This document shows, piece by piece, positions 38,816 through 49,089 of a DNA stretch of 64,000 nt (the first letter of the stretch is position 1; the number at the start of each line of letters is the position of its first letter). The position numbers and the translations under genes were made by a program. Source of the stretch: Hyphomicrobiales bacterium (GTDB lineage: Bacteria > Pseudomonadota > Alphaproteobacteria > Rhizobiales > Beijerinckiaceae). The notes below the pieces were generated by a model. The model made no database searches. It saw nothing but the letters and a program-made list of their open reading frames with translations, and had not been told where the DNA came from. The DNA lies in the NCBI GenBank assembly GCA_900473415.1, contig UCLR01000006.1, positions 19,704-83,703 of the forward strand. Direction: 5' to 3'.

Positions 38816-40021
38816 TCAGGTCTTTGAGCCGAGCGGCGGCAGCAGTCGCGGCGTGAGCAGGCCGAGCACGCCGATGGCGACGCCGACGATGACGAGGGCG
38901 CTCTTCGTTCCGAGTATGTGCAGCAACGAGCCCGTCACCAGCGGTCCCGTCGCATGGCCCATGAAAAAGAAGCCGGCAAATAATGCCATGGCAGAGCCGC
39001 GCGCCGTTGGCGCGAGCTCTGTCGCCTGCGCCTGAAAGGTGCCGTGCAGCAGGAAGAAGCCGAAGCCTGTCAGCAGGAATAGGCCGAAGGCCGACCACCA
39101 CGGCGCAGGAAAGGCGAAGGCGACATAGCCGAGCCCCATGGCGATCCCGCCATAGCGCATCATCTGCCGTGGCCCGACGCGCTGCACCAGGATCCGCGTC
39201 AGCATGCCGTAGACGAGCCCGCCGAATCCCATTGCGCCGATCACAAGCCCGGCCTCCGAGGCACCGACGCCGGAGCGTTCGTGCAGGATGGCGGCGACGA
39301 AAGGCGGCAGGCCGAAGACAAGCGCGCCTTCCACCAGCACGAGCAGATAGAGCAGCTTGCTGCGCGGATTGGCGAAGACGGCCTTGTAGCTCGCGATGGC
39401 GCCGCCCAGGCTGAGCGGCGGGCGCTTCGCATCCGGCCGCGGCTTCAGCACCAGCCTGACGAGGAGCGCGCTGCCGCCGGCAAGCGCGGCGGCGACGCCG
39501 AGCACGGCGCGCCAGCCGATATGGTCGGCGACGACGCCGGAGAAGGCCGCGCCGCTCATCTGCCCCACGATCATGATGACGAGGAAGCGACCGAGCATGA
39601 TCTGCCGCTCGGCCATCGGGGCGCGATCGCCGATTGCCGCCATCGCCGCCGGGATGATGCCGCCCGCCAGCACGCCGGCCGCGGCGCGCAGGCCCAACAG
39701 CATCCAGAAGTCGGTCGCGAAGACCGAGAGCGCCGACATCAGGCAAAGCCCGGTGAGGCAGGTCGCGATGCTGCGCAGCTTGCCGACCGAGTCGGCGATG
39801 GGCCCGAGAAAGGGCTGGCCGAGCGCGTAGCAGCCCGAGAAGGCCGTCACCAGGAAGGCGATCTGGTGGACGCTCTGGCCAAACTCGTTCGCCAGCGTTG
39901 GCACCAGCGGGTCGACCAGCCGCATGGTGAAGGTCGAGGCGAAGCCGCAGAGGCCGAGGATGCCGATCAGCAGCGAGAGGTTGTCGCCGGCTGGCTTTGG
40001 CTCGGCCTCCGGTTCAGCCAT
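38816..40021 (-). CDS. Major facilitator superfamily transporter
   Basis: The protein has 401 residues with about twelve membrane helices and MFS loop signatures (ADSVGKLRS in the 2-3 loop, [14 protein letters not shown]). It is probably a sugar- or drug-type proton antiporter of unknown substrate. ATG 40021 overlaps the kdsA stop by eight bases, so kdsA and this gene form an operon. Longer in-frame readings enter kdsA and are not likely. Confidence 0.88.
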   Translation of the reverse strand: MAEPEAEPKPAGDNLSLLIGILGLCGFASTFTMRLVDPLVPTLANEFGQSVHQIAFLVTAFSGCYALGQPFLGPIADSVGKLRSIATCLTGLCLMSALSVFATDFWMLLGLRAAAGVLAGGIIPAAMAAIGDRAPMAERQIMLGRFLVIMIVGQMSGAAFSGVVADHIGWRAVLGVAAALAGGSALLVRLVLKPRPDAKRPPLSLGGAIASYKAVFANPRSKLLYLLVLVEGALVFGLPPFVAAILHERSGVGASEAGLVIGAMGFGGLVYGMLTRILVQRVGPRQMMRYGGIAMGLGYVAFAFPAPWWSAFGLFLLTGFGFFLLHGTFQAQATELAPTARGSAMALFAGFFFMGHATGPLVTGSLLHILGTKSALVIVGVAIGVLGLLTPRLLPPLGSKT

Positions 40022-40871
40022 GGGTGGTGCGGCTCTTGGCGAGGCGGTCGAAGCCCTGCAGCTCGGCAATGAGATCCTTGAACTGCGACAGCGGCACCAT
40101 GTTCGGCCCGTCGGAGGGCGCGTTGTCCGGGTCGGGATGGGTCTCGATGAAGAGCCCGGCGACACCGACCGCGACTGCCGCACGCGCCAGCACGGGCACG
40201 AATTCGCGCTGCCCGCCGGTGGAGGAGCCCTTGCCACCCGGCTGCTGCACCGAATGGGTGGCGTCGAAGATCACCGGCGCCCCGATCTCGGCCATGATCG
40301 GCAGGCTGCGCATGTCGGTGACGAGCGTGTTGTAGCCGAAGGAGGCGCCGCGCTCGGTCAGCATCACATTGTCGTTGCCGCTCTCCGTCACCTTGGCTGC
40401 GACGTTGACCATGTCCCAGGGCGCCAGGAACTGGCCCTTCTTGACGTTGACGACGCGGCCGGTCTGCGCCGCCGCGACCAGCAGGTCCGTCTGCCGGCAG
40501 AGGAAGGCTGGGATCTGCAGCACGTCGACCACCTCGGCGACGGGCGCGCATTGGCCCGCGTCATGCACGTCGGTCAGGACCGGCATGCCGGTGCGCTCGC
40601 GGATCTCGGCGAAGACCGGCAGCGCGGCCGCAAGCCCCATGCCACGCTGGCCCTTCACGCTGGTGCGGTTGGCCTTGTCGAAGGAGGTCTTGAAGACGAG
40701 CCCGATGTCGAGAGCAGTCGCGATTTCCTTGAGCGCGAGCGCGCATTCGAGCGCGTGGTCGCGGCTTTCCATCTGGCAGGGGCCGGCGATCAGGGAAAGC
40801 GGGAGCGCGTTCCCGAAGCGCACCGGCCGGGCGAGATCCGCCCCGATGGTGACGACAGCCTTGGGGGTCAT
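40014..40871 (-). CDS. kdsA: 3-deoxy-8-phosphooctulonate synthase
   Basis: KdsA condenses PEP with arabinose-5-phosphate to KDO-8-phosphate for lipopolysaccharide inner core. The 285 residues include [32 protein letters not shown] and [11 protein letters not shown]. Cys32 in AGPC is the metal ligand of the metal-dependent class, unlike the Asn of the metal-free E. coli enzyme (class by motif, from general knowledge). The ATG is preferred over a longer reading to 40985. It leads a two-gene operon with the MFS permease. Confidence 0.96.
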   Translation of the reverse strand: MTPKAVVTIGADLARPVRFGNALPLSLIAGPCQMESRDHALECALALKEIATALDIGLVFKTSFDKANRTSVKGQRGMGLAAALPVFAEIRERTGMPVLTDVHDAGQCAPVAEVVDVLQIPAFLCRQTDLLVAAAQTGRVVNVKKGQFLAPWDMVNVAAKVTESGNDNVMLTERGASFGYNTLVTDMRSLPIMAEIGAPVIFDATHSVQQPGGKGSSTGGQREFVPVLARAAVAVGVAGLFIETHPDPDNAPSDGPNMVPLSQFKDLIAELQGFDRLAKSRTTHG

Positions 40872-41228
40872 GGCAGGTTCCTTGTCCAGATGTCGCGGCT
40901 TATGTCCGCCCCGGCACGGATGGGTCAAGCCGCGAGCGTCAAGGAGCGGCCATGCCGGAAAGGCACAGGCCGTCCGAAGGCCCAACGCTTGCCATAAAAT
41001 CGCGCGGCCCGCGTCGAAGAGTCGGTGCGCACGCTTTGAACGGGCTGGCGGAGCGGGGGCGAGGTCTGTAAATTCGAGAGTGAAGCACTATCTCGGTTGG
41101 GAACGCAGGATCGGGTGGATCGGTTTTCAGTGGTGACGGCGTGGGCGGGAAAGATGCAGGCAGGCGAAGGCACAGCAATGCAGGCCGTTTCCGTGCTGCT
41201 CCTCGGGGCGGGCGCGGCAGAGGTCGCC

Positions 41229-41570
41229 ATGGCTGATCGCCCTCGACGCGCCGGTCCGCCGGCCGATGGCGGGCGCGAGGGCACCGGCACGGCAGTGCTG
41301 ACCCGCACCCGCACGCGCAAGCCGAACCTCTATCGCGTCCTGCTGCTCAACGACGACTACACCCCGATGGAGTTCGTCGTTCATGTCCTGGAGCGGTTCT
41401 TCAACAAGGATCGCGCCGAAGCCACCCGGATCATGATGCATGTGCATCAGAACGGCGTCGGCGAATGCGGCGTCTTCACCTATGAGGTCGCCGAGACCAA
41501 GGTCACCCTCGTCATGGATCTTGCACGCAAGCACATGCACCCGCTGCAATGCGTGATGGAGAAGAAGTAG
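41229..41570 (+). CDS. clpS: ATP-dependent Clp protease adaptor ClpS
   Basis: ClpS binds destabilising N-terminal residues and hands substrates to ClpA (N-end rule). The protein has 113 residues: a flexible N-terminus, then the core domain [25 protein letters not shown] and the closing [18 protein letters not shown] lies six bases before the ATG. clpA follows after 46 bases, the usual operon order. Confidence 0.97.
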   Translation: MADRPRRAGPPADGGREGTGTAVLTRTRTRKPNLYRVLLLNDDYTPMEFVVHVLERFFNKDRAEATRIMMHVHQNGVGECGVFTYEVAETKVTLVMDLARKHMHPLQCVMEKK

Positions 41571-41616
41571 CTTTGGGCCAGACCGCACATTTTGGAACCA
41601 GATAGGAGCGCTACCC

Positions 41617-44145
41617 TTGCCGAGCTTCTCGCGCAGTCTCGAACAGGCGCTTCACCGGGCTCTTGCCCTCGCCAATGAGCGCCGTCACGAATACGCCACC
41701 CTCGAGCACCTCCTGCTCGCCCTGGTCGACGACCAGGACGCGGCCGCCGTCATGCGCGCCTGCAGCGTCGATCTCGACCTGCTGCGGCGCAACCTCGTCG
41801 ACTACATCGACGCCGAGCTGACTAACCTCGTCACCGACGGGCGCGATGATTCCAAGCCGACCGCCGGCTTCCAGCGGGTGATCCAGCGCGCGGTCATCCA
41901 CGTCCAGTCCTCGGGTCGCGAGGAAGTGACCGGCGCCAACGTGCTCGTCGCCATGTTCGCGGAGCGCGAGAGCCACGCCGCCTATTTCCTGCAGGAGCAG
42001 GACATGACCCGTTACGACGCGGTCAACTACATCAGCCACGGCATCGCCAAGCGCCCCGGCGCGAGCGAGAGCCGGCCCGTCCGCGGCTCCGAGGAGGAGG
42101 GCGAGCCGCAGCGCGAGCAGCGCTCGGAGCAGGCGAACGATCCGGAGAAGGACAAGAAGAAGAAGGAAAGCGCGCTTGATGCTTACTGCGTCAACCTCAA
42201 CCGCAAGGCGAGGGACGGGCGCATCGATCCGCTGATCGGCCGCGAGGCTGAGGTGCACCGCACGATCCAGATCCTTTGCCGCCGGCAGAAGAACAACCCG
42301 CTGCTGGTCGGCGACCCCGGCGTCGGCAAGACCGCCATCGCCGAGGGCCTCGCGCTCAAGATCACGCGCGGCGAGGTGCCGGAGGTCCTGCGCGACGCCA
42401 CTGTCTTCTCGCTCGACATGGGCACGCTGCTCGCCGGCACCCGCTATCGCGGTGACTTCGAGGAGCGCCTCAAGCAGGTGATGAAGGAGATCGAGCAGCA
42501 CCCCAAGGCGATCATGTTCATCGACGAGATCCACACGGTGATCGGCGCCGGTGCGACATCGGGCGGTGCGATGGACGCCTCGAACCTGCTGAAGCCGGCG
42601 CTCGCGTCCGGCACGCTGCGCTGCATCGGCTCGACGACCTACAAGGAATACCGCCAGTATTTCGAGAAGGACCGGGCGCTGGTGCGTCGCTTCCAGAAGA
42701 TCGACGTCAACGAGCCGTCGATCCCGGACACGATCGAGATCCTCAAGGGGCTCAAGCCCTATTTCGAGGAGTTCCACAAGCTGCGCTACACCAACGACGC
42801 CATCAAGGCGGCGGTGGAACTCTCGGCGCGCTACATCCATGACCGCAAGCTACCGGACAAGGCGATCGACGTCATCGACGAGACCGGCGCCTCGCAGATG
42901 CTGCTGCCCGAGAGCAAGCGCAAGAAAACCATTGGTGTGAAGGAGGTCGAGGTCGCGGTCTCGACCATGGCGCGCATCCCGGCCAAGACCGTCTCCAAGG
43001 ACGATGCCGAGGTGCTCCGCAACCTCGAGCAGACGCTCAAGCGCACCGTCTACGGCCAGGAGAAGGCGATCGAGGCGCTGTCCTCCTCGATCAAGCTCGC
43101 CCGCGCCGGCCTGCGCGACGGCGAGAAGCCGATCGGCTGCTACCTCTTCGCCGGCCCGACGGGCGTCGGCAAGACGGAGGTCGCACGTCAGCTCGCCTCC
43201 TCGCTCGGCGTCGAGCTGATCCGCTTCGACATGTCGGAATATATGGAGCGCCACACCGTCTCGCGGCTGATCGGCGCACCTCCCGGCTATGTCGGTTTCG
43301 ACCAGGGCGGCCTGCTGACCGACCAGATCGACCAGCATCCGCACAGCGTGCTGCTGCTCGACGAGATCGAGAAGGCCCATCCCGACCTGTTCAACATCCT
43401 CCTGCAGGTGATGGACCACGGCAAGCTGACCGACAACAACGGTAAGCAAGTCGATTTCAGGAACGTCATCCTGATCATGACCACCAATGCGGGAGCCGCC
43501 GACATGGCGCGCAACGCCTATGGCTTCACCCGCCAGAAGCGCGAGGGTGACGATACGGAGGCAATCAACAAGCTCTTCGCGCCGGAGTTCCGCAACCGGC
43601 TCGACGCCACGATCTCCTTCGGCCATCTGCCGAAGACCGTGGTCGCCCGCGTGGTCGACAAGTTCGTCCTGCAGCTCGAGGCACAGCTCGCCGACCGCAA
43701 TGTCACTATCGAGCTCTCCGAAGAGGCGCGCGAGTGGCTGGTCGACAACGGCTATGACGAGGCGATGGGCGCCCGGCCCATGGCCCGCCTGATCCAGCAG
43801 ACGATCAAGACGCCGCTCGCCGACGAGGTGCTGTTCGGGCGCCTGAAGAACGGCGGCGCGGTCAAGGTCGTGGTCGTCCAGTCCGAGAGCGGCATCAAGG
43901 TGCTCGGCCTCGAATTCCCGGATGGGCCGGTGAAGCCGAAGCCGGAGAAGGATGTCGCGGCCGCCGCCGCCAAGCGCCAGACCAAGACGCGGGCCAAGGC
44001 TGCGGGCGCGAGCAAGACGGCGAAGGCGCCGCGACGCGGCCCGAAGGGCGGGCGCGAGGGGCCGGAGGGCGGCCCCGGGGAGCCGCCGAAGCTCGGCGGC
44101 CGTCCGGTGCGCACGGTTCCGAAGGTTCCGCTGACGAAGGCTTGA
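41617..44145 (+). CDS. clpA: ATP-dependent Clp protease ATP-binding subunit ClpA
   Basis: ClpA unfolds substrates for ClpP. The 842 residues form the N-domain repeat ([30 protein letters not shown]) and two AAA+ modules with Walker A GDPGVGKT (about 231-238) and GPTGVGKT (about 513-520). The start is TTG with AGGAG about nine bases upstream. After the second module comes an unusual tail of about 75 residues, rich in Lys, Ala, Gly and Pro, probably disordered and beyond the E. coli length of about 758. Confidence 0.96.
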   Translation: MPSFSRSLEQALHRALALANERRHEYATLEHLLLALVDDQDAAAVMRACSVDLDLLRRNLVDYIDAELTNLVTDGRDDSKPTAGFQRVIQRAVIHVQSSGREEVTGANVLVAMFAERESHAAYFLQEQDMTRYDAVNYISHGIAKRPGASESRPVRGSEEEGEPQREQRSEQANDPEKDKKKKESALDAYCVNLNRKARDGRIDPLIGREAEVHRTIQILCRRQKNNPLLVGDPGVGKTAIAEGLALKITRGEVPEVLRDATVFSLDMGTLLAGTRYRGDFEERLKQVMKEIEQHPKAIMFIDEIHTVIGAGATSGGAMDASNLLKPALASGTLRCIGSTTYKEYRQYFEKDRALVRRFQKIDVNEPSIPDTIEILKGLKPYFEEFHKLRYTNDAIKAAVELSARYIHDRKLPDKAIDVIDETGASQMLLPESKRKKTIGVKEVEVAVSTMARIPAKTVSKDDAEVLRNLEQTLKRTVYGQEKAIEALSSSIKLARAGLRDGEKPIGCYLFAGPTGVGKTEVARQLASSLGVELIRFDMSEYMERHTVSRLIGAPPGYVGFDQGGLLTDQIDQHPHSVLLLDEIEKAHPDLFNILLQVMDHGKLTDNNGKQVDFRNVILIMTTNAGAADMARNAYGFTRQKREGDDTEAINKLFAPEFRNRLDATISFGHLPKTVVARVVDKFVLQLEAQLADRNVTIELSEEAREWLVDNGYDEAMGARPMARLIQQTIKTPLADEVLFGRLKNGGAVKVVVVQSESGIKVLGLEFPDGPVKPKPEKDVAAAAAKRQTKTRAKAAGASKTAKAPRRGPKGGREGPEGGPGEPPKLGGRPVRTVPKVPLTKA

Positions 44146-44149
44146 GACC

Positions 44150-44437
44150 GTGCTGTTCAAACGGAAATCCGCACCTGTTGCGGCGCAGGCCGGAGAGGCT
44201 GCGCCGCAGGCTGAGGCTCCCGCCCGGCCGCGCAAGGAGAAGCTCGGCTGGTTCGAGAAGCGCGACCGCAGGCGTCGACGCCGCAAGATCTTCGAGGAGG
44301 TGCTGGGCTGGATCCTGGTGCCGGCCTTCGTCTACCTGATCTATCTCGGCATCCAGGCGGTCGGCGGTATTCCGAAGGAGCTGATCGATTTCGGCAGCGA
44401 GCTCTTCGCCATGGCGATGAAGGGCGGCAAGGGCTGA
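44150..44437 (+). CDS. Small single-pass membrane protein (95 residues)
   Basis: The N-terminal half is hydrophilic and strongly basic (KRDRRRRRRKIFEE). It is followed by one membrane helix (about 53-72, WILVPAFVYLIYLGIQAV) and a short tail. The GTG start lies four bases after the clpA stop with GAAGG upstream, so it is probably co-translated with clpA. No family recognised. An accessory role for Clp is possible but unproven. Confidence 0.65.
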   Translation: MLFKRKSAPVAAQAGEAAPQAEAPARPRKEKLGWFEKRDRRRRRRKIFEEVLGWILVPAFVYLIYLGIQAVGGIPKELIDFGSELFAMAMKGGKG

Positions 44438-44604
44438 ACGGCTTTCCGATCGCGCTGCCCTACGGGGCGCGGCGAAACCATAACCCGAAATCCATGAACC
44501 CGGCGCTGATTCAGCTGCCGCGGCCTGAGTTCTGCGGGTCGGCGGACCTTCACTGTGTCCGTTCGGGCTCGGCGCCGGATTTTTAACGGATCAGACGAAC
44601 ACTG

Positions 44605-45642
44605 TCACCAATGGCCTGCGCCGGTTCCGCGGGCCATTTTCAGCTGGGCATTGACGAATACAACGCAATCCATGCCGAAGCCCAAGGCAGCAACGATCGT
44701 GCGGCGAACCGTGTAAGGGCCGTGTTTGACAAATGAAACCGTTCGCGAAAACAGCCAAGCCCACGGTACCCATCCGAAGCGGGCACGGGGCAACAGCTGC
44801 TTCAATTTTTCCGGCAGCCACTGCGGGGATTTGGCGCTCTCGTCAAGTTCATTGAGAACTTGCTGGTAGCGTCCTTGCCGGTGAAGATCGATAAAATGGG
44901 CGAAAAGAGCGGCATTTATGGCGCTGCCGATGACGATCCGGGTCTGATGCTTGATGAGCGCGGATATTTTCCGCTCGGACGGATAGATATGTTTCACGTT
45001 TGGCGACTGGTCTATCAGGCTCTCGTTCACTGCTTTGCTGAACAAAGAAGTTATAATGGAATGACGAACAAACCCGTCTTCGACCGGTAAGCCGATAGGA
45101 ATTTTAATCCCGCGCGCTATTTCGGCTCTCAGTGCATAAAGTTGTCCGCAAATCGCAGTCCGGAGATTATCGCTGCCGCTGCCTCCTCCAGCAGCTATCA
45201 ATCTCTCAATATAATGCAGTTTTTGAGGATAATACTCGATATCTTTGACAGGTAGGCTGGACGTCGCGCATATATCTTTTCGATCTAGTAGAAAATCTAC
45301 AAGCGTTTCGATCGTGGAGGCATCCGGAAAATTTATATCTGCGTCAAGAAATACCAGAATATCGGCTTCTCGACGCGAAAGATCATGGACAAAGCGGTTC
45401 CAGGTTCGGGATTTTCCGCCATCTTTCAGATCGTGTATCGTAACGGCATCGGCTTGGGGGAAGTCCGGTAAAGACCTGTGCGTCGTGCCAACCGTGTTGT
45501 CAGAGCACCCGTTTGCTAGAACGAGCAAGCGGGCCGAAAAGATATTCTTATAAAAGATAGTTTGTTTCGAGAGATCGGATAATGTTGCTGAGATCCTGTT
45601 TTGTTCGTTATGAGCAAATATCGCCAAGTCGATATTGGTCAT
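44605..45642 (-). CDS. GT2-family glycosyltransferase in an AT-rich patch
   Basis: This 345-residue GT-A glycosyltransferase has the N-terminal nucleotide-sugar region TNIDLAIFAHNEQNRISATL, the D-x-D-type motif FLDADINF and a weakly hydrophobic C-terminus. The donor and acceptor are unknown; it probably builds a surface glycan. Much of 44850-45640 is visibly AT-rich, with codons such as AAA, ATA and TAT that the neighbours avoid, which suggests transfer. AGGAAAAG precedes the ATG. An in-frame extension to 45789 lacks support. Confidence 0.83.
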   Translation of the reverse strand: MTNIDLAIFAHNEQNRISATLSDLSKQTIFYKNIFSARLLVLANGCSDNTVGTTHRSLPDFPQADAVTIHDLKDGGKSRTWNRFVHDLSRREADILVFLDADINFPDASTIETLVDFLLDRKDICATSSLPVKDIEYYPQKLHYIERLIAAGGGSGSDNLRTAICGQLYALRAEIARGIKIPIGLPVEDGFVRHSIITSLFSKAVNESLIDQSPNVKHIYPSERKISALIKHQTRIVIGSAINAALFAHFIDLHRQGRYQQVLNELDESAKSPQWLPEKLKQLLPRARFGWVPWAWLFSRTVSFVKHGPYTVRRTIVAALGFGMDCVVFVNAQLKMARGTGAGHW

Positions 45643-46061
45643 CACTTTTCCTCGAAAGCGAAAAGCAACCTGATCACAGTTGTTCACCAAGCGTTGTTTT
45701 GCAAATGCTTGATCCGAGGTGTCGGTCTGTAGGGCACGCGCTTGCTCTTGACGATACGCGACCGGCGGCGCATTGCCAAGGAACTTCAAGCCGGGCCATC
45801 GCGGAATGGCCGCTTTCGTAAGCCTTTGTCGGGCGGCTCGGGCACTCCGCCGCTCGACGACAGCCGCCAGATTTTTACGGTGGCTGCACCGGCGGCGGGC
45901 TCGTGGCTCCGGTGCGCCGGCCGCGTCTCATCCCTTGCAGCAACCGCAGGGCAGGCCGGCTTGCCGAGATCTATGCAAGCGTCGGGGGCATGAACGATAG
46001 AGGTGGTGGCCTCGGATGCGCCGGAGCCGGAACCCCGCCACCCCTTCCCGCCGATGACCGC
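45643..46061. other. 419-base stretch without a supported gene
   Basis: The left part continues the AT-rich composition of the glycosyltransferase gene and should hold its promoter; the right part returns to high GC. Several open frames cross it but none has a ribosome site, recognisable motif or neighbour logic. The azlC start could extend back to ATG 45990, which would add a Gly/Pro-rich segment. Confidence 0.4.
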
Positions 46062-46787
46062 ATGAGCGTATCCGCCGACTGGAGCTGGCAGCGCGTCGCG
46101 CTGGCGGGAGCGCGCGATGCGCTGACCCTGCCAGCCTGGATCGTAGGCTTCGGCCTGATCGGCATAGGCTCGCTGGCGCGCGATGTCGGCTATCCCGTCG
46201 ATGTCGCCGTGCTCTCGACCATCCTGGTCTGGGCTGGCCCCTCGCAGGTTCTGTTCTTCGCCTCGATCGCCGCCGGCGCCGCCTGGGGCGCGATCGCCAT
46301 CGCGGTCGGCTTCGCCTCGCTGCGCTTCCTGCCGATGACGATGGCGATCCTGCCGCTGCTGCGCCGCCCTGGCCAGAGCGTCTGGCAGCAGATGTGGCTC
46401 GCCCATTACGTCGCCGTCACCGCCTGGACGGAAGGGCTGCGGCGGCTGCCGGGCATCCCGCCGCACCAGCGCGTCGTCTATTTCCTCGGCTTCGCCAACG
46501 CCTGCATGGTGGTGAGCTCGATCGGCACCTTCAGCGGCTACTACCTGCTCGGCGCCCTGCCGACGCCCTTCGCAGCAGGCCTGCTCTGCCTCACCCCTAT
46601 CTTCTTCCTCGTCTCGCTGACGGCCGGCTTACGCCATATCGCCGATGTCGTGGCGATGATGCTCGGGCTTGCGCTCGCTCCGCTCTGCGAGCGCTTCATC
46701 GGCGGCGGCTTCGATCTCATCGTCTCGGGGCTCATCGCCGGCAGCATCGCCTTCCTGATCGGCCGCAGACGCAAGGCGGCCGCGTGA
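46062..46787 (+). CDS. azlC: AzlC family branched-chain amino acid exporter, large subunit
   Basis: The protein has 241 residues with about six membrane helices. The segment ALTLPAWIVGFGLIGIGSLARD-like start, VWAGPSQVLFFASIAAG and RFLPMTMAILPLLR are typical AzlC motifs. With AzlD it exports branched-chain amino acids or analogues. ATG 46062 was chosen because it places the family start correctly; its ribosome site is weak. It overlaps azlD by four bases. Confidence 0.88.
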   Translation: MSVSADWSWQRVALAGARDALTLPAWIVGFGLIGIGSLARDVGYPVDVAVLSTILVWAGPSQVLFFASIAAGAAWGAIAIAVGFASLRFLPMTMAILPLLRRPGQSVWQQMWLAHYVAVTAWTEGLRRLPGIPPHQRVVYFLGFANACMVVSSIGTFSGYYLLGALPTPFAAGLLCLTPIFFLVSLTAGLRHIADVVAMMLGLALAPLCERFIGGGFDLIVSGLIAGSIAFLIGRRRKAAA

Positions 46788-47143
46788 CCCAGCCCATTGC
46801 CCTGCTCGATGGGCCGTTCTGGCCCTATATCGCTCTGATTCTCTTCGCCGTGCTGCCGACGGAGATCTGGCGCTGGCTCGCGGTCGGTCTGGCGCGCGGG
46901 CTCGATCCCGACTCGCCTCTGCTCGAATGGGTGAGGATGGTCGCCACCGCGCTGCTCGCGGGCATCGTCGCCAAGCTCATCGTCTCGCCGCCGGGCGCGC
47001 TTGCCGCCGCGCCGCTGCTCGTCCGCGTCGCGGGAGTGGCGACCTCTGCGGCCGTGATGGCGCTCACGCGCCGCCGGATGATGCTCGCGGTCGCCAGCGG
47101 CGAAGTGGTGCTGATCGGCGGCGTCTGGCTCTTCGGCACCTAG
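46784..47143 (+). CDS. azlD: AzlD family small subunit of the branched-chain amino acid exporter
   Basis: The protein has 119 residues with about four short helices (near 10-30, 45-63, 70-90 and 95-117) and the family segment LPTEIWRWLAV. The GTG start overlaps the azlC stop (GTGA), so the subunits are made together. Its TAG stop shares a CTAG with the stop of the convergent sigma-factor gene. Confidence 0.86.
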   Translation: MTQPIALLDGPFWPYIALILFAVLPTEIWRWLAVGLARGLDPDSPLLEWVRMVATALLAGIVAKLIVSPPGALAAAPLLVRVAGVATSAAVMALTRRRMMLAVASGEVVLIGGVWLFGT

Positions 47144-48036
47144 GCTTCGCAGCGCTCGGAAAGCCGCCACCGCACGTCGCGCAGCTTGTCCGGGTTGCGG
47201 ATGACGTAGATCGCCTGGATCTGCCCGTCGCGAATGTCGAAGGCCGTCGCCTGCGCCGTCTCGCCGCGTTCCAGGCTGATATAGCCCGGCAGCCCGCCGA
47301 TCAGGACTGGTTGGTAGCGCAGCGTGGCAAGACCCTGCTGCTCCACCTTGCGCGCGATGCCGGCGAAGAAGCGGCCGATCTTCTCGGCTCCGAAAATCGG
47401 GTTCATGGTTGCGGTCACCTTGCCGCCGCCATCGGTGTGCAGGATCGCATCGCCAGCTAGGAGCTGCTTCAGCGCCGTTGGATCGGTGTTGTGCAGGGCT
47501 TGGAAGAAGGCGGTGGCGAGCCGCTTGGCCTCGTCGGGCGGCACCGGATGGCGCGCGCCGTCCTCGCGTACATGCCGGCGCGCCCGCGAGACGAGCTGCC
47601 GGCAGGCCGCCTCGCTGCGCCCGAGCGTGTCTGCCACCTCCAGGAAGGGCAGGTCGAAGACGTCGTGCAGCAGGAAGGCGGCCCGCTCCAGCGGCGAAAG
47701 CCTTTCGAGAGCGAGCATCAGCGCGTAGGGCACGTCGAGCCCGTCCTCGCTGTCGGCAGCCCCGATTTCCTCGATCAGTGGCTCCGGCAGCCAGGCGCCG
47801 ACATAGGTCTCGCGCCGACGGCGCGCCGATTTCATCAGGTCGAGGCAAAGCCGCGTCACCACGCGTCCTAGCCAGGCGCGCGGATTCGCGATCGTGTCGC
47901 GGGCGGAGTCGTGCCAACGCAGCCATGCGTCCTGCACCACATCCTCGGCATCGCTGAGCGAGCCGAGCATGCGGTAGGCGAGGCGAGTCAAATAGGGCCG
48001 GTGCGCCTCGAAGCCGGCGGTGGTGGCGTTCGTCAT
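47140..48036 (-). CDS. ECF41-type RNA polymerase sigma factor with SnoaL-like C-terminal domain
   Basis: The protein has 298 residues: sigma region 2 (about 10-75), region 4 (about 105-160) and an NTF2/SnoaL-like domain (about 168-298) that replaces an anti-sigma factor in this group. All three hallmark motifs are present: WLPEP (82-86), DGGGK (202-206) and NPDKL (281-285). It lies last in a leftward cluster behind two AhpD-like genes, the usual partners of ECF41. A matching promoter lies at 49090-49116. The signal sensed is unknown. Confidence 0.92.
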   Translation of the reverse strand: MTNATTAGFEAHRPYLTRLAYRMLGSLSDAEDVVQDAWLRWHDSARDTIANPRAWLGRVVTRLCLDLMKSARRRRETYVGAWLPEPLIEEIGAADSEDGLDVPYALMLALERLSPLERAAFLLHDVFDLPFLEVADTLGRSEAACRQLVSRARRHVREDGARHPVPPDEAKRLATAFFQALHNTDPTALKQLLAGDAILHTDGGGKVTATMNPIFGAEKIGRFFAGIARKVEQQGLATLRYQPVLIGGLPGYISLERGETAQATAFDIRDGQIQAIYVIRNPDKLRDVRWRLSERCEA

Positions 48037-48057
48037 GCAATCCCGTGAGGGCGGATC

Positions 48058-48525
48058 CTATGCGGCCGCGACCTTGGGCGCCCTGTCATTCGGATGGTGC
48101 GAGCGGAAGCCGACCGCGATCCGGTTCCAGGTATTGATCGTGCCGATGAGGAGCGTGAGCTTGACCATCTCCTCCCCGCTGAAATGGCGCAAGGCCTCTT
48201 CGTAATCCGCGTCGGGCGCGTGGGTCTGCGGCAGCAGCGTCAACGCCTCGGTCCAGGCCAGCGCGGCGCGCTCGCGCGGGGTATAGAGTTCGGATTCGTG
48301 CCAGGCGCTCAGCAGATAGAGCCGCGCCTCGCTCTCACCCGCTTTGCGAGCGTCGGCCGAGTGCATGTGCAGGCAATAGGCGCAGCCATTGATCTGCGAG
48401 GCACGCATCTTGACCAGCTCGATCAGACTGTGTTCGAGGCCGGAATCCTTGATCGCCGCTTCGAGCGCGATCAACGGCTTCATCATCTCGGGGGCCGTCG
48501 TATAGGGGTTGAGACGTTTGCTCAT
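48058..48525 (-). CDS. AhpD/carboxymuconolactone-decarboxylase-like protein, copy A
   Basis: The 155-residue protein has the alkylhydroperoxidase D-type core, with the active-site motif NGCAYCLHMHSADARKAGE (Cys-x-x-Cys with following His). Such proteins act as peroxidase partners or as small oxidoreductases. Of two in-frame ATGs (48531, 48525) the second has AGG at a workable distance. It shares long stretches with copy B immediately upstream, evidence of tandem duplication. It lies 21 bases ahead of the sigma gene. Confidence 0.88.
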   Translation of the reverse strand: MSKRLNPYTTAPEMMKPLIALEAAIKDSGLEHSLIELVKMRASQINGCAYCLHMHSADARKAGESEARLYLLSAWHESELYTPRERAALAWTEALTLLPQTHAPDADYEEALRHFSGEEMVKLTLLIGTINTWNRIAVGFRSHHPNDRAPKVAAA

Positions 48526-48593
48526 CGTCATCCTCGCGTTTTGAAGAGAAGCGGGACCGAGCAGGAGCCTGCCCGGTCCGGACGCGCGCTTGT

Positions 48594-49061
48594 TCAGGCA
48601 GCTTCCGTCTTGCGGACCCGGTCGGCAGGGTGGCGCGTGCGGAAACCGGCATTGATCCGGTTCCAGGCGTTGATCGTCCCAATCGCCAGCGAAAGGTCGA
48701 CGCATTCCTTCTCGTTGAACTGCTCGCGCAGCGCCGCGAAAGCCTCGTCGCTCGGGGGGCCTTCCGAGAGGCGCGTCAGCGCCTCGGTCCAGCCGAACGC
48801 AGCCTTTTCGCGCGGGCTGTAGAGATCGGATTCGTGCCAGGCGTCGAGCAGGTAGAGCCGCGCCTCGCTCTCGCCGGCCTTGCGAGCGTCGGCCGCGTGC
48901 ATGTGCAGGCAATAGGCGCAGCCATTGATCTGCGAGGCGCGCATCTTCACGAGTTCCATCAGGCTGTGCTCCAGCCCACTCTCGTTGACGTAATTCTGGG
49001 ACTTCAGCAGCGCGTCGATCGCGCCGGGGGAGGCCTGAAAGGCATTGAGGCGTTGGCTCAT
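48594..49061 (-). CDS. AhpD/carboxymuconolactone-decarboxylase-like protein, copy B
   Basis: This is a 155-residue paralogue of the following gene, with the same NGCAYCLHMH active site and the same length. It is the first gene of the ECF41 cluster. ATG 49061 has GGAG six bases upstream; an ATG four codons earlier does not. The two copies differ mostly in their C-terminal halves, so they may have different partners. The promoter lies about 30 bases upstream. Confidence 0.88.
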   Translation of the reverse strand: MSQRLNAFQASPGAIDALLKSQNYVNESGLEHSLMELVKMRASQINGCAYCLHMHAADARKAGESEARLYLLDAWHESDLYSPREKAAFGWTEALTRLSEGPPSDEAFAALREQFNEKECVDLSLAIGTINAWNRINAGFRTRHPADRVRKTEAA

Positions 49062-49089
49062 GACTGTCTCCATCGGTTGACGAGGACAA

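Noticed and set aside
45742..46000. Small open frames between the glycosyltransferase and azlC
   Set aside because: Overlapping frames on both strands without ribosome sites, motifs or conserved-looking composition.
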